Assembly: GCA_963842455.1 (NCBI GenBank)
Contig: CAWJHE010000006.1
Coordinates: forward strand, 248,001 to 312,000
From: CAWJHE01 sp963842455
Lineage (GTDB): Bacteria > Chloroflexota > Anaerolineae > Anaerolineales > UBA4823
Direction: 5' to 3'
Length of the DNA: 64,000 nucleotides
The notes below the pieces were generated by a model. It did no database searches and was not told the DNA's origin. It saw only the letters and a program-made list of their open reading frames with translations. Positions 1 through 8,769 of this stretch are shown in pieces. The position numbers and the translations under genes are program-made. Every line of letters starts with the position of its first letter. The first letter of the stretch is position 1.

Positions 1-2
1 TT

Positions 3-212
3 GGACCGGCAGCCATGGTGACAGCTCACCGCTTTATTTTTGATAGCCGTGATCAGGCAGGTTCCGAGCGCCTAAAAATCTTAAATGATCAATTTGGGGT
101 CTATCGCTGCCATACAATTTTTAACTGCACCGATGCATGTCCGCGTGAAATTCAAGTGACCAAAGCGATCGGGGAATTAAAACGGGCAATTGCAACGGGT
201 CGAATCGATTGA
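3..212 (+). CDS. sdhB: Succinate dehydrogenase/fumarate reductase iron-sulfur subunit, C-terminal end (5' truncated by window)
   Basis: Only the last ~69 codons are present; the frame is open to the window start. The fragment reads GPAAMVTAHRFIFDSRD, then CHTIFNCTDACP, the cysteine cluster that binds the 3Fe-4S centre in the C-terminal ferredoxin-like domain of SdhB/FrdB. In the family this subunit passes electrons from the flavoprotein FAD to quinone at the membrane anchor. The tail (KAIGELKRAIATGRID) is the usual family end. SdhA and the anchor genes would lie upstream, outside the window. Sdh and Frd cannot be told apart from this piece. Confidence 0.88.
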   Translation, partial: GPAAMVTAHRFIFDSRDQAGSERLKILNDQFGVYRCHTIFNCTDACPREIQVTKAIGELKRAIATGRID

Positions 213-228
213 GTAGATAAATTTAGCC

Positions 229-257
229 TTGTTATAGCAGATTCAAAATGCTATAAT
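229..257 (+). promoter_or_regulatory. Sigma-70-type promoter for tRNA-Arg
   Basis: TTGTTA (229-234) and a perfect TATAAT (252-257) are separated by 17 nt. Predicted transcription start is about 264, just before the tRNA 5' end at 268. The spacing and position make this one of the best promoters in the window. Confidence 0.75.
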
Positions 258-267
258 CAATCCGCTC

Positions 268-340
268 GCCCCAGTAGCTCAATGGACAGAGCGAGGCTCT
301 CCTAAGGCCGAGGTTGTGGGTTCGATTCCCACCTGGGGCT
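268..340 (+). tRNA. tRNA-Arg (anticodon CCU)
   Basis: Full cloverleaf by eye. The acceptor stem is GCCCCAG (268-274) with CTGGGGC (333-339). The D stem is GCTC/GAGC, the anticodon loop CTCCTAA has CCT at 301-303, and the T arm is GTGGG-TTCGATT-CCCAC. The anticodon reads AGG codons. The outermost anticodon-stem pair is A/G mismatched. CCA is not encoded. Confidence 0.93.
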
Positions 341-439
341 CTAGTCGTTGGGTTTTACGTGGTTCGATGCACGTGGAACCCGTTCTTGTTTTCGCCCACG
401 AACAAATGTCTTTAGATTACCTGAAAATTGGAGAAAACC

Positions 440-1702
440 ATGCCGCTCGAACCTACCTTAATTCGCCAGCAATTCCCCGCCTTGGATCGCCAGGCAATCT
501 TCCTGGATAACCCGGGAGGAACACAAATTTCCAGGCATTCTTTGGACCGGATGGTTTCCTACTTAACGGATCATAACGCTAACCATGGCGGTGCATTTGC
601 TACCAGCATTGAATCGGATGCTATCCTGGATGAAGCTCATGCAGCCATGGCGGATTTTCTGAATGCATCGCGTCCGGAGGAAATTATTTTTGGTGCGAAC
701 ATGACCACCCTGACTTTGCATATGAGCCGCTCGATTGCGCGCACCTGGCAAGCAGGGGATGAGATCGTTGTGACGCGCCTCGACCATGACGCCAACATCA
801 CCCCTTGGGTTTTGGCTGCTCAGGATCGTGGCGTAAAGGTTCGCTGGGTTAATTTCAATAAAGAAGAGGGGACACTTGACCTGGATGAAATGCGAGCTGC
901 CCTGCAAGGCAATCCACGTTTGTTAGCCGTAGGTTATGCCTCCAATTCATTGGGCACGATCAATCCGCTTGGGGAAATTATCAAAATGGCGCATCAGGCT
1001 GGAGCTTGGGTGTATGTGGATGCAGTTCAGTATGCACCGCATGGACCTATAGACGTGCAGGAACTGGGCTGTGACTTCCTGGTTTGCTCGGCATACAAGT
1101 TCTTTGGACCGCATGCAGGAGTGGTCTACGGTCGCTATGAGCTGTTAGATGAATTGACAGCTTACAAAGTCCGCCCGGCATCCAACCAGCTCCCTGATAA
1201 ATTTGAAACAGGGACTCAAAATCATGAGGCCATCGCAGGTATCTTGGGAGCTATCGAATACCTGGAATGGTTGGGCAAGCAATTTGGATCCCCTTACACT
1301 GAGAAGTATGCTGTACGATATCAAAATCGCCGTTTGCACTTGAAGCAAGCTATGGCTGCTATCCGGGCTTATGAGTATGAGATCAGCCGGGCGGTTCTTG
1401 AAGTGTTGGAGGAGACTCCTGGTGTTCAGCTTTATGGATTGCGTGATATGCGCCGCCTGGATGAGCGTGTGCCTACATTCTCTTTCACCATGCAAGGAAT
1501 GCATCCCAGAACTGTGGCAGAGAAGTTGGCGGGCAGCGAAATTTTTGTGTGGGATGGTAATTACTATGCTCTGCAAATAAGCGAGCAGTTAGGTGTGGAG
1601 GAGAAGGGGGGCATGGTGCGGGTAGGTCCTGTACATTACAATACGGTGGATGAGATTTATCAGTTTGGGGAAGCGATGAGGAGCCTGGCGGCATCGTTGT
1701 AG
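440..1702 (+). CDS. Cysteine desulfurase-like class V aminotransferase
   Basis: A 420-residue fold-type I PLP enzyme resembling the cysteine desulfurase-like subgroup around V. cholerae VC1184. Visible features are the N-terminal FLDNPGGTQIS, the DHDANITPW segment, YVDAVQYAPHG with the PLP-pyridine Asp, and CSAYKFFGPH with the Schiff-base Lys near residue 219. The start is ATG 440, with GGAG at 430-433; a TTG at 428 overlaps that site and is not used. The reaction is probably removal of S or Se from cysteine-like substrates, but this subgroup lacks a settled substrate. It stands alone between tRNA-Arg and a terminator. Confidence 0.85.
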   Translation: MPLEPTLIRQQFPALDRQAIFLDNPGGTQISRHSLDRMVSYLTDHNANHGGAFATSIESDAILDEAHAAMADFLNASRPEEIIFGANMTTLTLHMSRSIARTWQAGDEIVVTRLDHDANITPWVLAAQDRGVKVRWVNFNKEEGTLDLDEMRAALQGNPRLLAVGYASNSLGTINPLGEIIKMAHQAGAWVYVDAVQYAPHGPIDVQELGCDFLVCSAYKFFGPHAGVVYGRYELLDELTAYKVRPASNQLPDKFETGTQNHEAIAGILGAIEYLEWLGKQFGSPYTEKYAVRYQNRRLHLKQAMAAIRAYEYEISRAVLEVLEETPGVQLYGLRDMRRLDERVPTFSFTMQGMHPRTVAEKLAGSEIFVWDGNYYALQISEQLGVEEKGGMVRVGPVHYNTVDEIYQFGEAMRSLAASL

Positions 1703-1734
1703 GTTTTTATCAATATCTCTTAATTTGAGGTGAA

Positions 1735-1770
1735 AGAGGGATTCCTGATGATTATGGAATCCCTCTTATT
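1735..1770 (+). terminator. Rho-independent terminator after the aminotransferase gene
   Basis: A perfect 11-bp stem, AGAGGGATTCC (1735-1745) and GGAATCCCTCT (1756-1766), with a 10-nt loop and then TTATTGATTG. It lies between convergent genes. The T tract is weak on both sides. The rest of 1767-1906 holds only AT-rich sequence. Confidence 0.7.
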
Positions 1771-1906
1771 GATTGTCCGGAAATAGATTGTCCATTTAGT
1801 TGGTTCACCAGGTTTTTTTAGAATTTTTTTGGGTTTTATGGATGACTATGACCCGACCAATAGTCAAATTTGCTTAGGCAGTAGAGGCATTGGTTCGCTA
1901 AGGAAA

Positions 1907-3118
1907 TTACACCAATATTACTGGTTGATTCTTGCTTTGTCTTAGGGCTTCCAGGTTAGCTTTTATGGAACGCCCTGCTTTCTTATCCTCAATAGCTTGT
2001 TCGTAGACGTTAATTATTCTTTGAGCCTGGACAGCAATATCAAAGGAATGCGAGATTTCTAGAGCTTCGTGTTCATATCGATGGTAGAGCTCTTCGTTAT
2101 CTAACACCTGGTTGATAGCTTGCGCAAGGGATTCAGGCGTGTTTTCTGTCAAAATGCCGGTGATCCCATCCTGGACAATCTCCGATGTTCCAGTACCTTT
2201 TACCGCTACAACCGGTAAGCCAGCTGCCATGGCTTCCATTGTGACAAGCCCTTGTGTCTCTGAAACGGATGCAAAACAAAATAGATCGGCAGCCTTAAGG
2301 TATTTGGGTATCTGGTCGAATGGCACCAGGCCGGTGAAAAGTACACACTCGGCAATACCCAGATCTTTCGCAAATTTCTTCAACTCTTCTTTTTGTGGAC
2401 CGTCCCCAATTATGACTAACCGGGTATTTTGATTGGATTGCATAACCAAGGCGAATGCAGATAAAAGGGTTTTTAAATTTTTCTCAGCAGCCAGGCGGCC
2501 TATCGAAACTAAAATCTTCTCTTTTCCCCAATTCAAATTGTAGCGAATGGATGCTCCGGTTGCCTCCTGGTAGGGTTTTAATTCGATACCCGTTGGGATC
2601 GTCGTGATATGGTCGGTAATTCCGCTGTACTTAATTAACATTTGGCGGATGCTTTCGCTGGGTGTGATGATGTGCTGACATCGTTCGATATAGCGTAACA
2701 GCCAATCTACAATAATTTCCTTCACAAATGCCTGGCTAAAGGGGATATAGTGGCTGTATTCCTCGTAACGGGTGTGGAAGGTGAAAACCAAGGGAATATT
2801 AAATTTTTCTGCCTTGTCAGCCGCAGCATAGCCTAAAAGGACAGGATGGTTGCTATGAATGACATCGAGCTTAAGGGAAGGTAGCAGCCAGTCTATAAAC
2901 GGTGAAACAGGAATTGAGAAGGAATAATCGACGGTGGGTATGCTTAATGCCGGATAACGGAAGACAAAAGCTTCAGTATCTTCATAATCCTGGGTGTCTT
3001 GAGAAAAAATGAAAACATTATGTCCCATCTGGGTCAGGCTTTTCCGAAATGTACTAACTGAGCGAACCACACCATTTATATTCGGTTTATAGGTGTTGGT
3101 AAAATGTGCGATATGCAT
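1907..3118 (-). CDS. Glycosyltransferase family 4 (GT-B fold)
   Basis: 403 residues. The N-terminal donor-binding lobe opens with MHIAHFTNTYKPNINGVVRS, typical of GT4 enzymes of the alpha-mannosyl / diacylglycerol-glucosyl type. The C-terminal lobe has LVSIGRLAAEKN, VIIGDGPQKEEL and SETQGLVTMEAMAAGLPVV, which carries the E-x7-E nucleotide-sugar motif. It is soluble or peripheral, probably adding a hexose to a lipid or glycan; acceptor and sugar cannot be read from the sequence. A GGAG lies ahead of ATG 3118, and a hairpin is in its leader (3154-3184). Monocistronic. Confidence 0.87.
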   Translation of the reverse strand: MHIAHFTNTYKPNINGVVRSVSTFRKSLTQMGHNVFIFSQDTQDYEDTEAFVFRYPALSIPTVDYSFSIPVSPFIDWLLPSLKLDVIHSNHPVLLGYAAADKAEKFNIPLVFTFHTRYEEYSHYIPFSQAFVKEIIVDWLLRYIERCQHIITPSESIRQMLIKYSGITDHITTIPTGIELKPYQEATGASIRYNLNWGKEKILVSIGRLAAEKNLKTLLSAFALVMQSNQNTRLVIIGDGPQKEELKKFAKDLGIAECVLFTGLVPFDQIPKYLKAADLFCFASVSETQGLVTMEAMAAGLPVVAVKGTGTSEIVQDGITGILTENTPESLAQAINQVLDNEELYHRYEHEALEISHSFDIAVQAQRIINVYEQAIEDKKAGRSIKANLEALRQSKNQPVILV

Positions 3119-3153
3119 ACTTTTCTCCGAAATGTTCAGGATTAAGATAATTC

Positions 3154-3184
3154 CTGCGCAGAGATATCATCATGATCTGCGCAG
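3154..3184. repeat. 9-bp inverted repeat in the leader of the glycosyltransferase gene
   Basis: CTGCGCAGA (3154-3162) and TCTGCGCAG (3176-3184) are perfect arms around a 13-nt loop, 36-66 nt upstream of the minus-strand start. On the plus strand it is followed by a T6 run, so it could stop plus transcripts. On the minus strand it would be a leader hairpin or an operator. Function unknown. Confidence 0.5.
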
Positions 3185-3293
3185 AAGTTTTTTCAGTTCC
3201 TCAAACCTTATATTAATTCTACCAGGAAGAAGGACATATTCAATCCCACAAATATCCTTTTCGCAAGTCTATCCTTAACGGATTTTCTTACCC

Positions 3294-3344
3294 TTGAAAT
3301 GAGTAAAATTATTCGCTATACTGGTAATCGAAGGAAAGGAGGTG
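3294..3344 (+). promoter_or_regulatory. Orphan promoter with a strong Shine-Dalgarno, pointing into mobA
   Basis: TTGAAA (3294-3299), 17-nt spacer, TATACT (3317-3322), then AAGGAAAGGAGGTGG (3331-3345), which is nearly the full complement of the 16S 3' end. A GTG at 3342 opens 56 codons ending at 3512, antisense to the end of mobA for the last 100 nt. No family is recognised. It may be the surviving 5' end of a lost gene, a small RNA or a very short gene. Confidence 0.45.
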
Positions 3345-3412
3345 GATCAAATCGGGAATATTTCTGTGGATACTCAAATTACGACCCTTGATGGACCCGT
3401 AACAGAGGATTT

Positions 3413-4018
3413 TTATAGATCTGGTTCTTCTCCTGCAAGCTTTTTGGCCTGCTCCAATTCCTCGGGTGTATTGACATTCCAAAAACTCATTCCACGCGGG
3501 TCATATTTTTGAATCTCTTTTTCTTCAAAGAAATGAATCTTCACCTGGCTAAACCAGGAATCTACTCGCCAGCGGTCCTCCTGGATAGCCTGCAAAATAT
3601 GAGGTAAGCAAGCATCACGGTCATATATGGCATGGAAAGGTTCCAAACCCCCATCCAGGCGCGGAATAACCAGGTCAGCGTCTAGAGTCAGCATGGCAAT
3701 TCGTTGCGCATCCAACAACCTGTAATTTACAAAAGGCATATCACAGGCAACCAGGGCAACCAAGGGTTGAGTTGCGGCGCTCAAAGCAGTATATACTCCA
3801 CCCAGCGCGCCTCGTCCAGGTAGCAGGTCTGGGATAAGTGGATAGTTTAGAAAGCCGAAATCTTGTGGGCGATTGGTTGTAACAACGATTTCGTCCGCGA
3901 TGGGCAAGACCCTTTGGATGACACGGCTGATAAGCGGCTTTCCCTGAAAAGGGATCAGGGCTTTATCTTTTCCCATGCGACGGGATTGCCCGCCTGCTTG
4001 AATCACGATGCTTAACAT
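3413..4018 (-). CDS. mobA: Molybdenum cofactor guanylyltransferase
   Basis: 201 residues. MobA attaches GMP from GTP to molybdopterin to form the bis-MGD cofactor in the cytosol. The N terminus has the nucleotidyltransferase signature QAGGQSRRMGKDKAL, followed by PLISRVIQRV, IPDLLPGRGALGG and VALVACDMPFVN with the metal-binding Asp. The start at 4018 (MLSIVIQ) places the signature at the normal place; an in-frame ATG at 4081 would add 21 unrelated residues overlapping the divergent gene. It is divergent from amrS with a 53-nt gap. No other Moco gene is nearby. Confidence 0.88.
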   Translation of the reverse strand: MLSIVIQAGGQSRRMGKDKALIPFQGKPLISRVIQRVLPIADEIVVTTNRPQDFGFLNYPLIPDLLPGRGALGGVYTALSAATQPLVALVACDMPFVNYRLLDAQRIAMLTLDADLVIPRLDGGLEPFHAIYDRDACLPHILQAIQEDRWRVDSWFSQVKIHFFEEKEIQKYDPRGMSFWNVNTPEELEQAKKLAGEEPDL

Positions 4019-4071
4019 AAGCTGAATTATAATAGTTTTTATCCGATTATGCTGGTTCTTGGAGGTGGAAA

Positions 4072-5184
4072 ATGGTGACAATTGCTGAGTACCTGGATCA
4101 AATGACTATTGAGGGTGAACTGGTGCAAGCATTAGACGATCAAATGGTGCGCTGTCTGGCTTGCGGGCATCGTTGTTTGATAAGGGAAGGGAGGCGTGGA
4201 ATTTGCCAGGTGAGATTTAACCGTCAAGGGAAGTTATACGTTCCCTGGGGTTATGTGGCTGCTTTGCAAGCCGATCCAATTGAGAAAAAACCTTTCTATC
4301 ACTTCCTGCCTTCTTCAGTTGCTTTAACATTTGGAATGTTGGGATGTGATTTTCATTGTGATTATTGTCAGAACCACTTAACTTCGCAAGCCATGCGGGA
4401 CTCGGATTCGGATGTGGCCATTTCTTTAGTAAGGAAAGCGACGCCAGAGCAAATTGTCACGATCGCCCAGAGAAATGGCGCTGATGTGATCGCTTCAAGC
4501 TACAATGAGCCCTTGATAACCTCAGAGTGGGCGGTCAGCATCTTTAAATTAGCCACAAAAGTGGGGATCAAATGTGTGTATGTTTCCAATGGTAATCTTA
4601 CCCCCGAAGCTTTGGAATACTTGCGTCCTTATCTATCAGGTTACAAGATTGATCTGAAAAGCATGCAAGATCGCCATTATCGCCAATTAGGGGGAGTCTT
4701 GAACCAAATTCTGGATGGCATTCAAAAAGCATTTCAACTGGGATTGTGGGTTGAGGTTGTCACTTTGGTTGTCCCCGGATTTAATGACAGTAATGATGAA
4801 CTTATGGACGCGGCGCGGTTCATTGCTTCTGTTTCACCGGAAATTCCCTGGCATGTGACCGCTTTTCATCCGGACTATAAGATGACGGATCGCTCTTCAA
4901 CACCAGCTGATACTATCGTCCGAGCTGCAGAAATTGGTCAGGAAGCAGGCTTGAAATATGTGTATGCCGGCAATGTATCCGGGAAGGTGGGTCAATACGA
5001 AGACACCCTTTGCCCGCAATGCCAGACGACCCTAATTGAGCGCCGCGGCTTTTCTATCCACCGATACAGGCTAACTGCTCAAGGTTGCTGCCCTGATTGC
5101 GGAGAAAAGCTGGCTGGCGTTTGGACAGAGCATCCGGAAAAAATTCACCTGAGCGGTTCAGGATTACCCCGTTGGGTTTATTAG
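4072..5184 (+). CDS. amrS: AmmeMemoRadiSam-system radical SAM enzyme (AmrS type)
   Basis: 370 residues. The radical SAM cluster motif is CDFHCDYC (about residues 92-99), preceded by an N-terminal CLACGHRC pair set and followed by a C-terminal zinc ribbon (CPQC ... CCPDC). WGYVAALQADPIEKKPF and SYNEPLI are typical of this group, which is related to pyruvate formate-lyase activating enzymes. Family members occur with AMMECR1 and Memo proteins; neither is in this window, so the partner is unknown. GGAGG at 4061-4065 sets the ATG. The gene ends 4 nt before the convergent acyltransferase gene. Confidence 0.88.
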   Translation: MVTIAEYLDQMTIEGELVQALDDQMVRCLACGHRCLIREGRRGICQVRFNRQGKLYVPWGYVAALQADPIEKKPFYHFLPSSVALTFGMLGCDFHCDYCQNHLTSQAMRDSDSDVAISLVRKATPEQIVTIAQRNGADVIASSYNEPLITSEWAVSIFKLATKVGIKCVYVSNGNLTPEALEYLRPYLSGYKIDLKSMQDRHYRQLGGVLNQILDGIQKAFQLGLWVEVVTLVVPGFNDSNDELMDAARFIASVSPEIPWHVTAFHPDYKMTDRSSTPADTIVRAAEIGQEAGLKYVYAGNVSGKVGQYEDTLCPQCQTTLIERRGFSIHRYRLTAQGCCPDCGEKLAGVWTEHPEKIHLSGSGLPRWVY

Positions 5185-5188
5185 ATTC

Positions 5189-6220
5189 TTAGTTGGCACG
5201 ACGAATCAAAGCACGCACAACATACCGGTTCACAGCTCCGAATTTGTATTTATAATCTTCATCGCCGCGCATGAAATCAAATGATTTTCGTTGGTTGTCG
5301 TTTGCCCACTTTAGCAAATAGCCAAGTAGTACCCATCCAGGGGAAAGCTCCCGGTAGTCAAAACGCAGCCCAGAATTATAGACCCAGATGTGATCATCAT
5401 AATCAAAATTGAGGTACCCGGCAGCTTTTTGGCCATCGATTTCAAGAAAAGCCAATTGCAGCCAGCCAGCTTTGAACGCAGCATGGATAGCATTGCGCAT
5501 TTGGGATCGCATGATTTGGGTTAAGAATTTATCTTTTTCAGGGTCCTGAGCCATTAGTTCCAGAAAACCTTCTATTTCTTGATCCAGGCTGGCTTCCTCA
5601 GTAACGATATACCAGCGAACAGGGACTTCGTAATTTTCGGCTCTGCGCAATTTCCGGCGAATTTCGTGGCGTTGTTTCTTGTCAATATTTGCCAGGTAAG
5701 TTTCCCAGTCTCCTGGTAACAATATATAAGGGCAGGGCTGTAAGGTCTCTTGGGAATATTCCCAATCCAATTGTTCTGCAGCCTGCTTGATCACAGGGAG
5801 AGTGGGTGAAGTATCAGAAATATTGTAAAAATCGAGCGCTTGCCAGTTTATCCTTTGATCTGCATGCAATAATCTGAAAATCGACGTGACAAACTCAGCC
5901 AGGTGTTCTTCGGATACGATCAGGTCCAGGTAATCGGAAATTTCGATGCTGCCGAGAAGCAAAATTGATCTCAGGTTATCTTGGTTGGTGGAAATAAACA
6001 GTGGGGCTATGCCAAGGATGGTTCCGCTTTGATCGCGACCGACTAAGGTGAAAAGTTCTGCATTTTTCCATTCCCCACCACCCAAGGATTTCCACCAGGT
6101 GCTCAAGTATTCGTGTCGCAAAAACGGCACATGACTTGCACTGCAACAAGCTAATAACTGATTCCACTCATCAGAGAGTTTTTCTAGTTGTTCAATTGTA
6201 TTAATGACTTCGATCTGCAT
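5189..6220 (-). CDS. GNAT-like acyltransferase (BioF2/FemAB-type domain)
   Basis: About 343 residues. It resembles the GNAT superfamily 'Acetyltransf_6' proteins: an N-terminal half with FLRHEYLSTWWKSLGGGEW, a helix KKQRHEIRRKLRRAE, and a C-terminal GNAT core (AFLEIDGQKAAGYLNFDYDD, YNSGLRFDYRELSPGWVLL, FDFMRGDEDYKYKFGA). The ending FMRGDExYKxxFG is common in these proteins, often linked to cell-envelope sugars or peptides. The substrate is unknown. The start could also be ATG 6232; 6220 is preferred because AAGGG lies 12 nt upstream of it but abuts the other. Confidence 0.78.
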   Translation of the reverse strand: MQIEVINTIEQLEKLSDEWNQLLACCSASHVPFLRHEYLSTWWKSLGGGEWKNAELFTLVGRDQSGTILGIAPLFISTNQDNLRSILLLGSIEISDYLDLIVSEEHLAEFVTSIFRLLHADQRINWQALDFYNISDTSPTLPVIKQAAEQLDWEYSQETLQPCPYILLPGDWETYLANIDKKQRHEIRRKLRRAENYEVPVRWYIVTEEASLDQEIEGFLELMAQDPEKDKFLTQIMRSQMRNAIHAAFKAGWLQLAFLEIDGQKAAGYLNFDYDDHIWVYNSGLRFDYRELSPGWVLLGYLLKWANDNQRKSFDFMRGDEDYKYKFGAVNRYVVRALIRRAN

Positions 6221-6402
6221 AGAATTCCACATCCCTTTGATTATGTTGACGGTCGCTGTTTTTATTAAGGTTGTTCACATATTATGAACCCATTGAAAGA
6301 GAAAACATCTGGAAATTTGATAGAAATATCATACCACCAGTCGATTAAGTTTCATTTTACCAGTATAATGTCAGCCAAGAGGGCTCATCTAGAGGATCGC
6401 AT

Positions 6403-8700
6403 ATGACTACTTTGTTAGATATCCATTTGTTGCCAGTCTCTCGATATCTTGATCGAGAGCAATCCGAGAGATCTGCACTATATGCCAGCGAGCCGCCTAG
6501 ACGTACTGCGCGCAGCCGTGGTATCGATCGTCTTGTTCTGTATCTGGTTATGGCGGGGGATATCATTTTCCCAATAGAAAAACAGAAAGAGCTGTTGGCT
6601 GAGCTTAGCAAGAAATATTATGCAACACCGGGTTCTGTGACCTCAGCAATGAAAAACGTGGCTGAAGAATTGAACCAGATCTTATTGGAGCGCAATCGAA
6701 TCGCTTCGGAGAAGGGACGCCAGGGTCTGGGGCTGTTTAGCCAGTGTGTCATACGCGAAGATCAAATTTACCTGGCTCAATCTGGACCTTTACAGGCCTG
6801 TTGGATCACGGAGAATGGCGCTCAATTTCTGTCTACCATGGAAGTCTCTGCCAGAGGTTTGGGGTTGGTTCGGTCTGCGCCCGTCAATTTTTCTCAGGTT
6901 AGTTATCAACCGAATAGCACCTTGATTATTACGGGCAGGAGTGACCCATCCTGGACTCAACAAACCTGGATGAGTTTGCTGGGACAAGGTCCAGAAGGCG
7001 TCCGTCGCCGGTTGAGCAACCAGGCGGGTGGTGAATTCGATGTTTTAATTGCTCAAGCCCGTCCTGGAAAGGGAAAAATCCAAATTCTCCAATCCAGGCC
7101 AACGATTTCAGGTGAAGGTGTAGGCGACTTACAAAAGCCCCCATTGCCAGCGCCGGTGGTAGTCAGGGATGTACCCACCGATAAGCAGGATGTTTTAGCA
7201 AACGATAAGCCGGCTGAACCCGATCAGTCTGCTGTCCAGGAAGATGTTTATAAAACACCCACTGGGCAGAAGGCGGCAGTTTCACAAGGAGTTACCCCCA
7301 CCGAAAAATATCCCAATGCGACGGAAGGCGAACTGCCAGAGTTTAATTTGGCAGAATTATCAGCACAAGTCCAACAAAAGGAGCAACCATCGAAGGCGCG
7401 AAATACACTACGATCGATGAATGACTCTGCAGGTAACTTATTTCGGCGAGCATTCACATTTCTTGCCCTGGCTTTAGGGAAATTGTTTCCGGAAGAGCTC
7501 TTCCGCACCATTCCTTCTTCAGTTATGGCGGTGATGGCTATTACCATTCCATTGATCGTGGTAACGATCGCCAGTGTCGCATATTTTCAGTTAGGAAGAT
7601 CGGCCCAATATCAAATTTACTTTTCGCAGGCAGAACAAAATGCGATCAGGGCAGTTGAGCAAAGTGACCTGTTGGACCAACGTGTGAATTGGTTAGCTGT
7701 TCTTACATTGTTGGACCAGGCTGAAAAGTACCAGATTACTGGAGAAACGCAGGCATTAAGATTACAAGCTCAATTTGCTTTGGATAATATCGACCTGATA
7801 AAACGTGTTGATTACCTGCCAGCAATTCAAGGGGGATTACCTGGCGAGGTGAGTATTTCGAGGATGGTCGTATCGTCTGGGGATTTGTATCTTTTGGACA
7901 GTAAAACCGGTAAGGTGCTCCGGGCCAGACCGTCAACCCAGGGTTATCAACTGGACTCTTCTTTTCAGTGTGGTCCGACAACAGCCAGTGTGGCAAGTGT
8001 TAGCGCATTGATTGACATTGTAGCCTGGCCAGCTGGTTACGAACCGAAGGCTAGTGTTTTAGGTGTCGACCAGGGTGGAACCCTGGCATTTTGCCAACCT
8101 GGGAGCCCGGTCACGGTCTTTCGCCTGGCATTGCCCCAAAGCGCTGTCGGCAGCCTCAAGGCTTTTGATATCGGCCGCAATGAGCTATTTGCCATGAGCC
8201 AGGGAACCCGGGCTATCTGGACTTTTACTCAGAAGGCCTACGACCAACCTCCTCGTGACTATTTTTCCAGTGATTCAGAGAAACCGGATAATTTGGATAC
8301 AACGATTTCCTTTTTGGTGGATCGCGGTGACCTGTATTTATTGAATAACGATGGGCGGTTAACCTACTGCTCTACCACAGGAATTGTGGGTGTACCAACT
8401 CGTTGCCAGGACGCAAATTTTGTCGATATGCGACCAGGAAGAGAAAATTTGCCACTGACGACTTCCTCTCCTTTACGGCAGATGATGATTTCTTCGCCCC
8501 CCGATCCAAGTCTATTCTTTTTAGAATCTGCCAATCACTCCATTTATCACTTCAGCCTGAGGAGCCTGGTTTTCCAACGCCATTATCTGCCTCGAAAGCA
8601 GCTTTCGATTCTCCCGGCAACTGCTTTTACTTTCTATCCGGAACGGCGAACGATATTCCTGGCAATCGGAAATGAAATCTATTACGGGGCTATACCTTAA
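6403..8700 (+). CDS. Membrane protein with degenerate PP2C-like domain, one TM helix and a beta-propeller-like exterior
   Basis: 765 residues. Residues ~40-235 follow the PPM/PP2C beta-sandwich layout (DRLVLYLVMAGD, GLGLFSQCVIREDQIYLAQSGP, STLIITGRSD, EFDVLIAQARPG), but the metal-binding Asp residues are missing. That suggests a pseudophosphatase that senses rather than cleaves. Residues ~245-345 are a Pro/Gln-rich disordered linker. One TM helix lies near 372-395 (MAVMAITIPLIVVTIASVAY). The outer part has a helical segment and repeated strands (LYLLDSKTG, LFAMSQGTRAIWTF, LYLLNNDGRLTYC) resembling a propeller. AGAGGA at 6391-6396 sets the ATG; a TATAAT lies at 6364-6369. It is convergent with the PP2C gene. 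Confidence 0.7.
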   Translation: MTTLLDIHLLPVSRYLDREQSERSALYASEPPRRTARSRGIDRLVLYLVMAGDIIFPIEKQKELLAELSKKYYATPGSVTSAMKNVAEELNQILLERNRIASEKGRQGLGLFSQCVIREDQIYLAQSGPLQACWITENGAQFLSTMEVSARGLGLVRSAPVNFSQVSYQPNSTLIITGRSDPSWTQQTWMSLLGQGPEGVRRRLSNQAGGEFDVLIAQARPGKGKIQILQSRPTISGEGVGDLQKPPLPAPVVVRDVPTDKQDVLANDKPAEPDQSAVQEDVYKTPTGQKAAVSQGVTPTEKYPNATEGELPEFNLAELSAQVQQKEQPSKARNTLRSMNDSAGNLFRRAFTFLALALGKLFPEELFRTIPSSVMAVMAITIPLIVVTIASVAYFQLGRSAQYQIYFSQAEQNAIRAVEQSDLLDQRVNWLAVLTLLDQAEKYQITGETQALRLQAQFALDNIDLIKRVDYLPAIQGGLPGEVSISRMVVSSGDLYLLDSKTGKVLRARPSTQGYQLDSSFQCGPTTASVASVSALIDIVAWPAGYEPKASVLGVDQGGTLAFCQPGSPVTVFRLALPQSAVGSLKAFDIGRNELFAMSQGTRAIWTFTQKAYDQPPRDYFSSDSEKPDNLDTTISFLVDRGDLYLLNNDGRLTYCSTTGIVGVPTRCQDANFVDMRPGRENLPLTTSSPLRQMMISSPPDPSLFFLESANHSIYHFSLRSLVFQRHYLPRKQLSILPATAFTFYPERRTIFLAIGNEIYYGAIP

Positions 8701-8769
8701 GCCGGAGAAAGTGATTAAAAACAGGTTCCCCAAGATTGTTTTGACAGGTGGTTATTTCGATTCGGGAGA

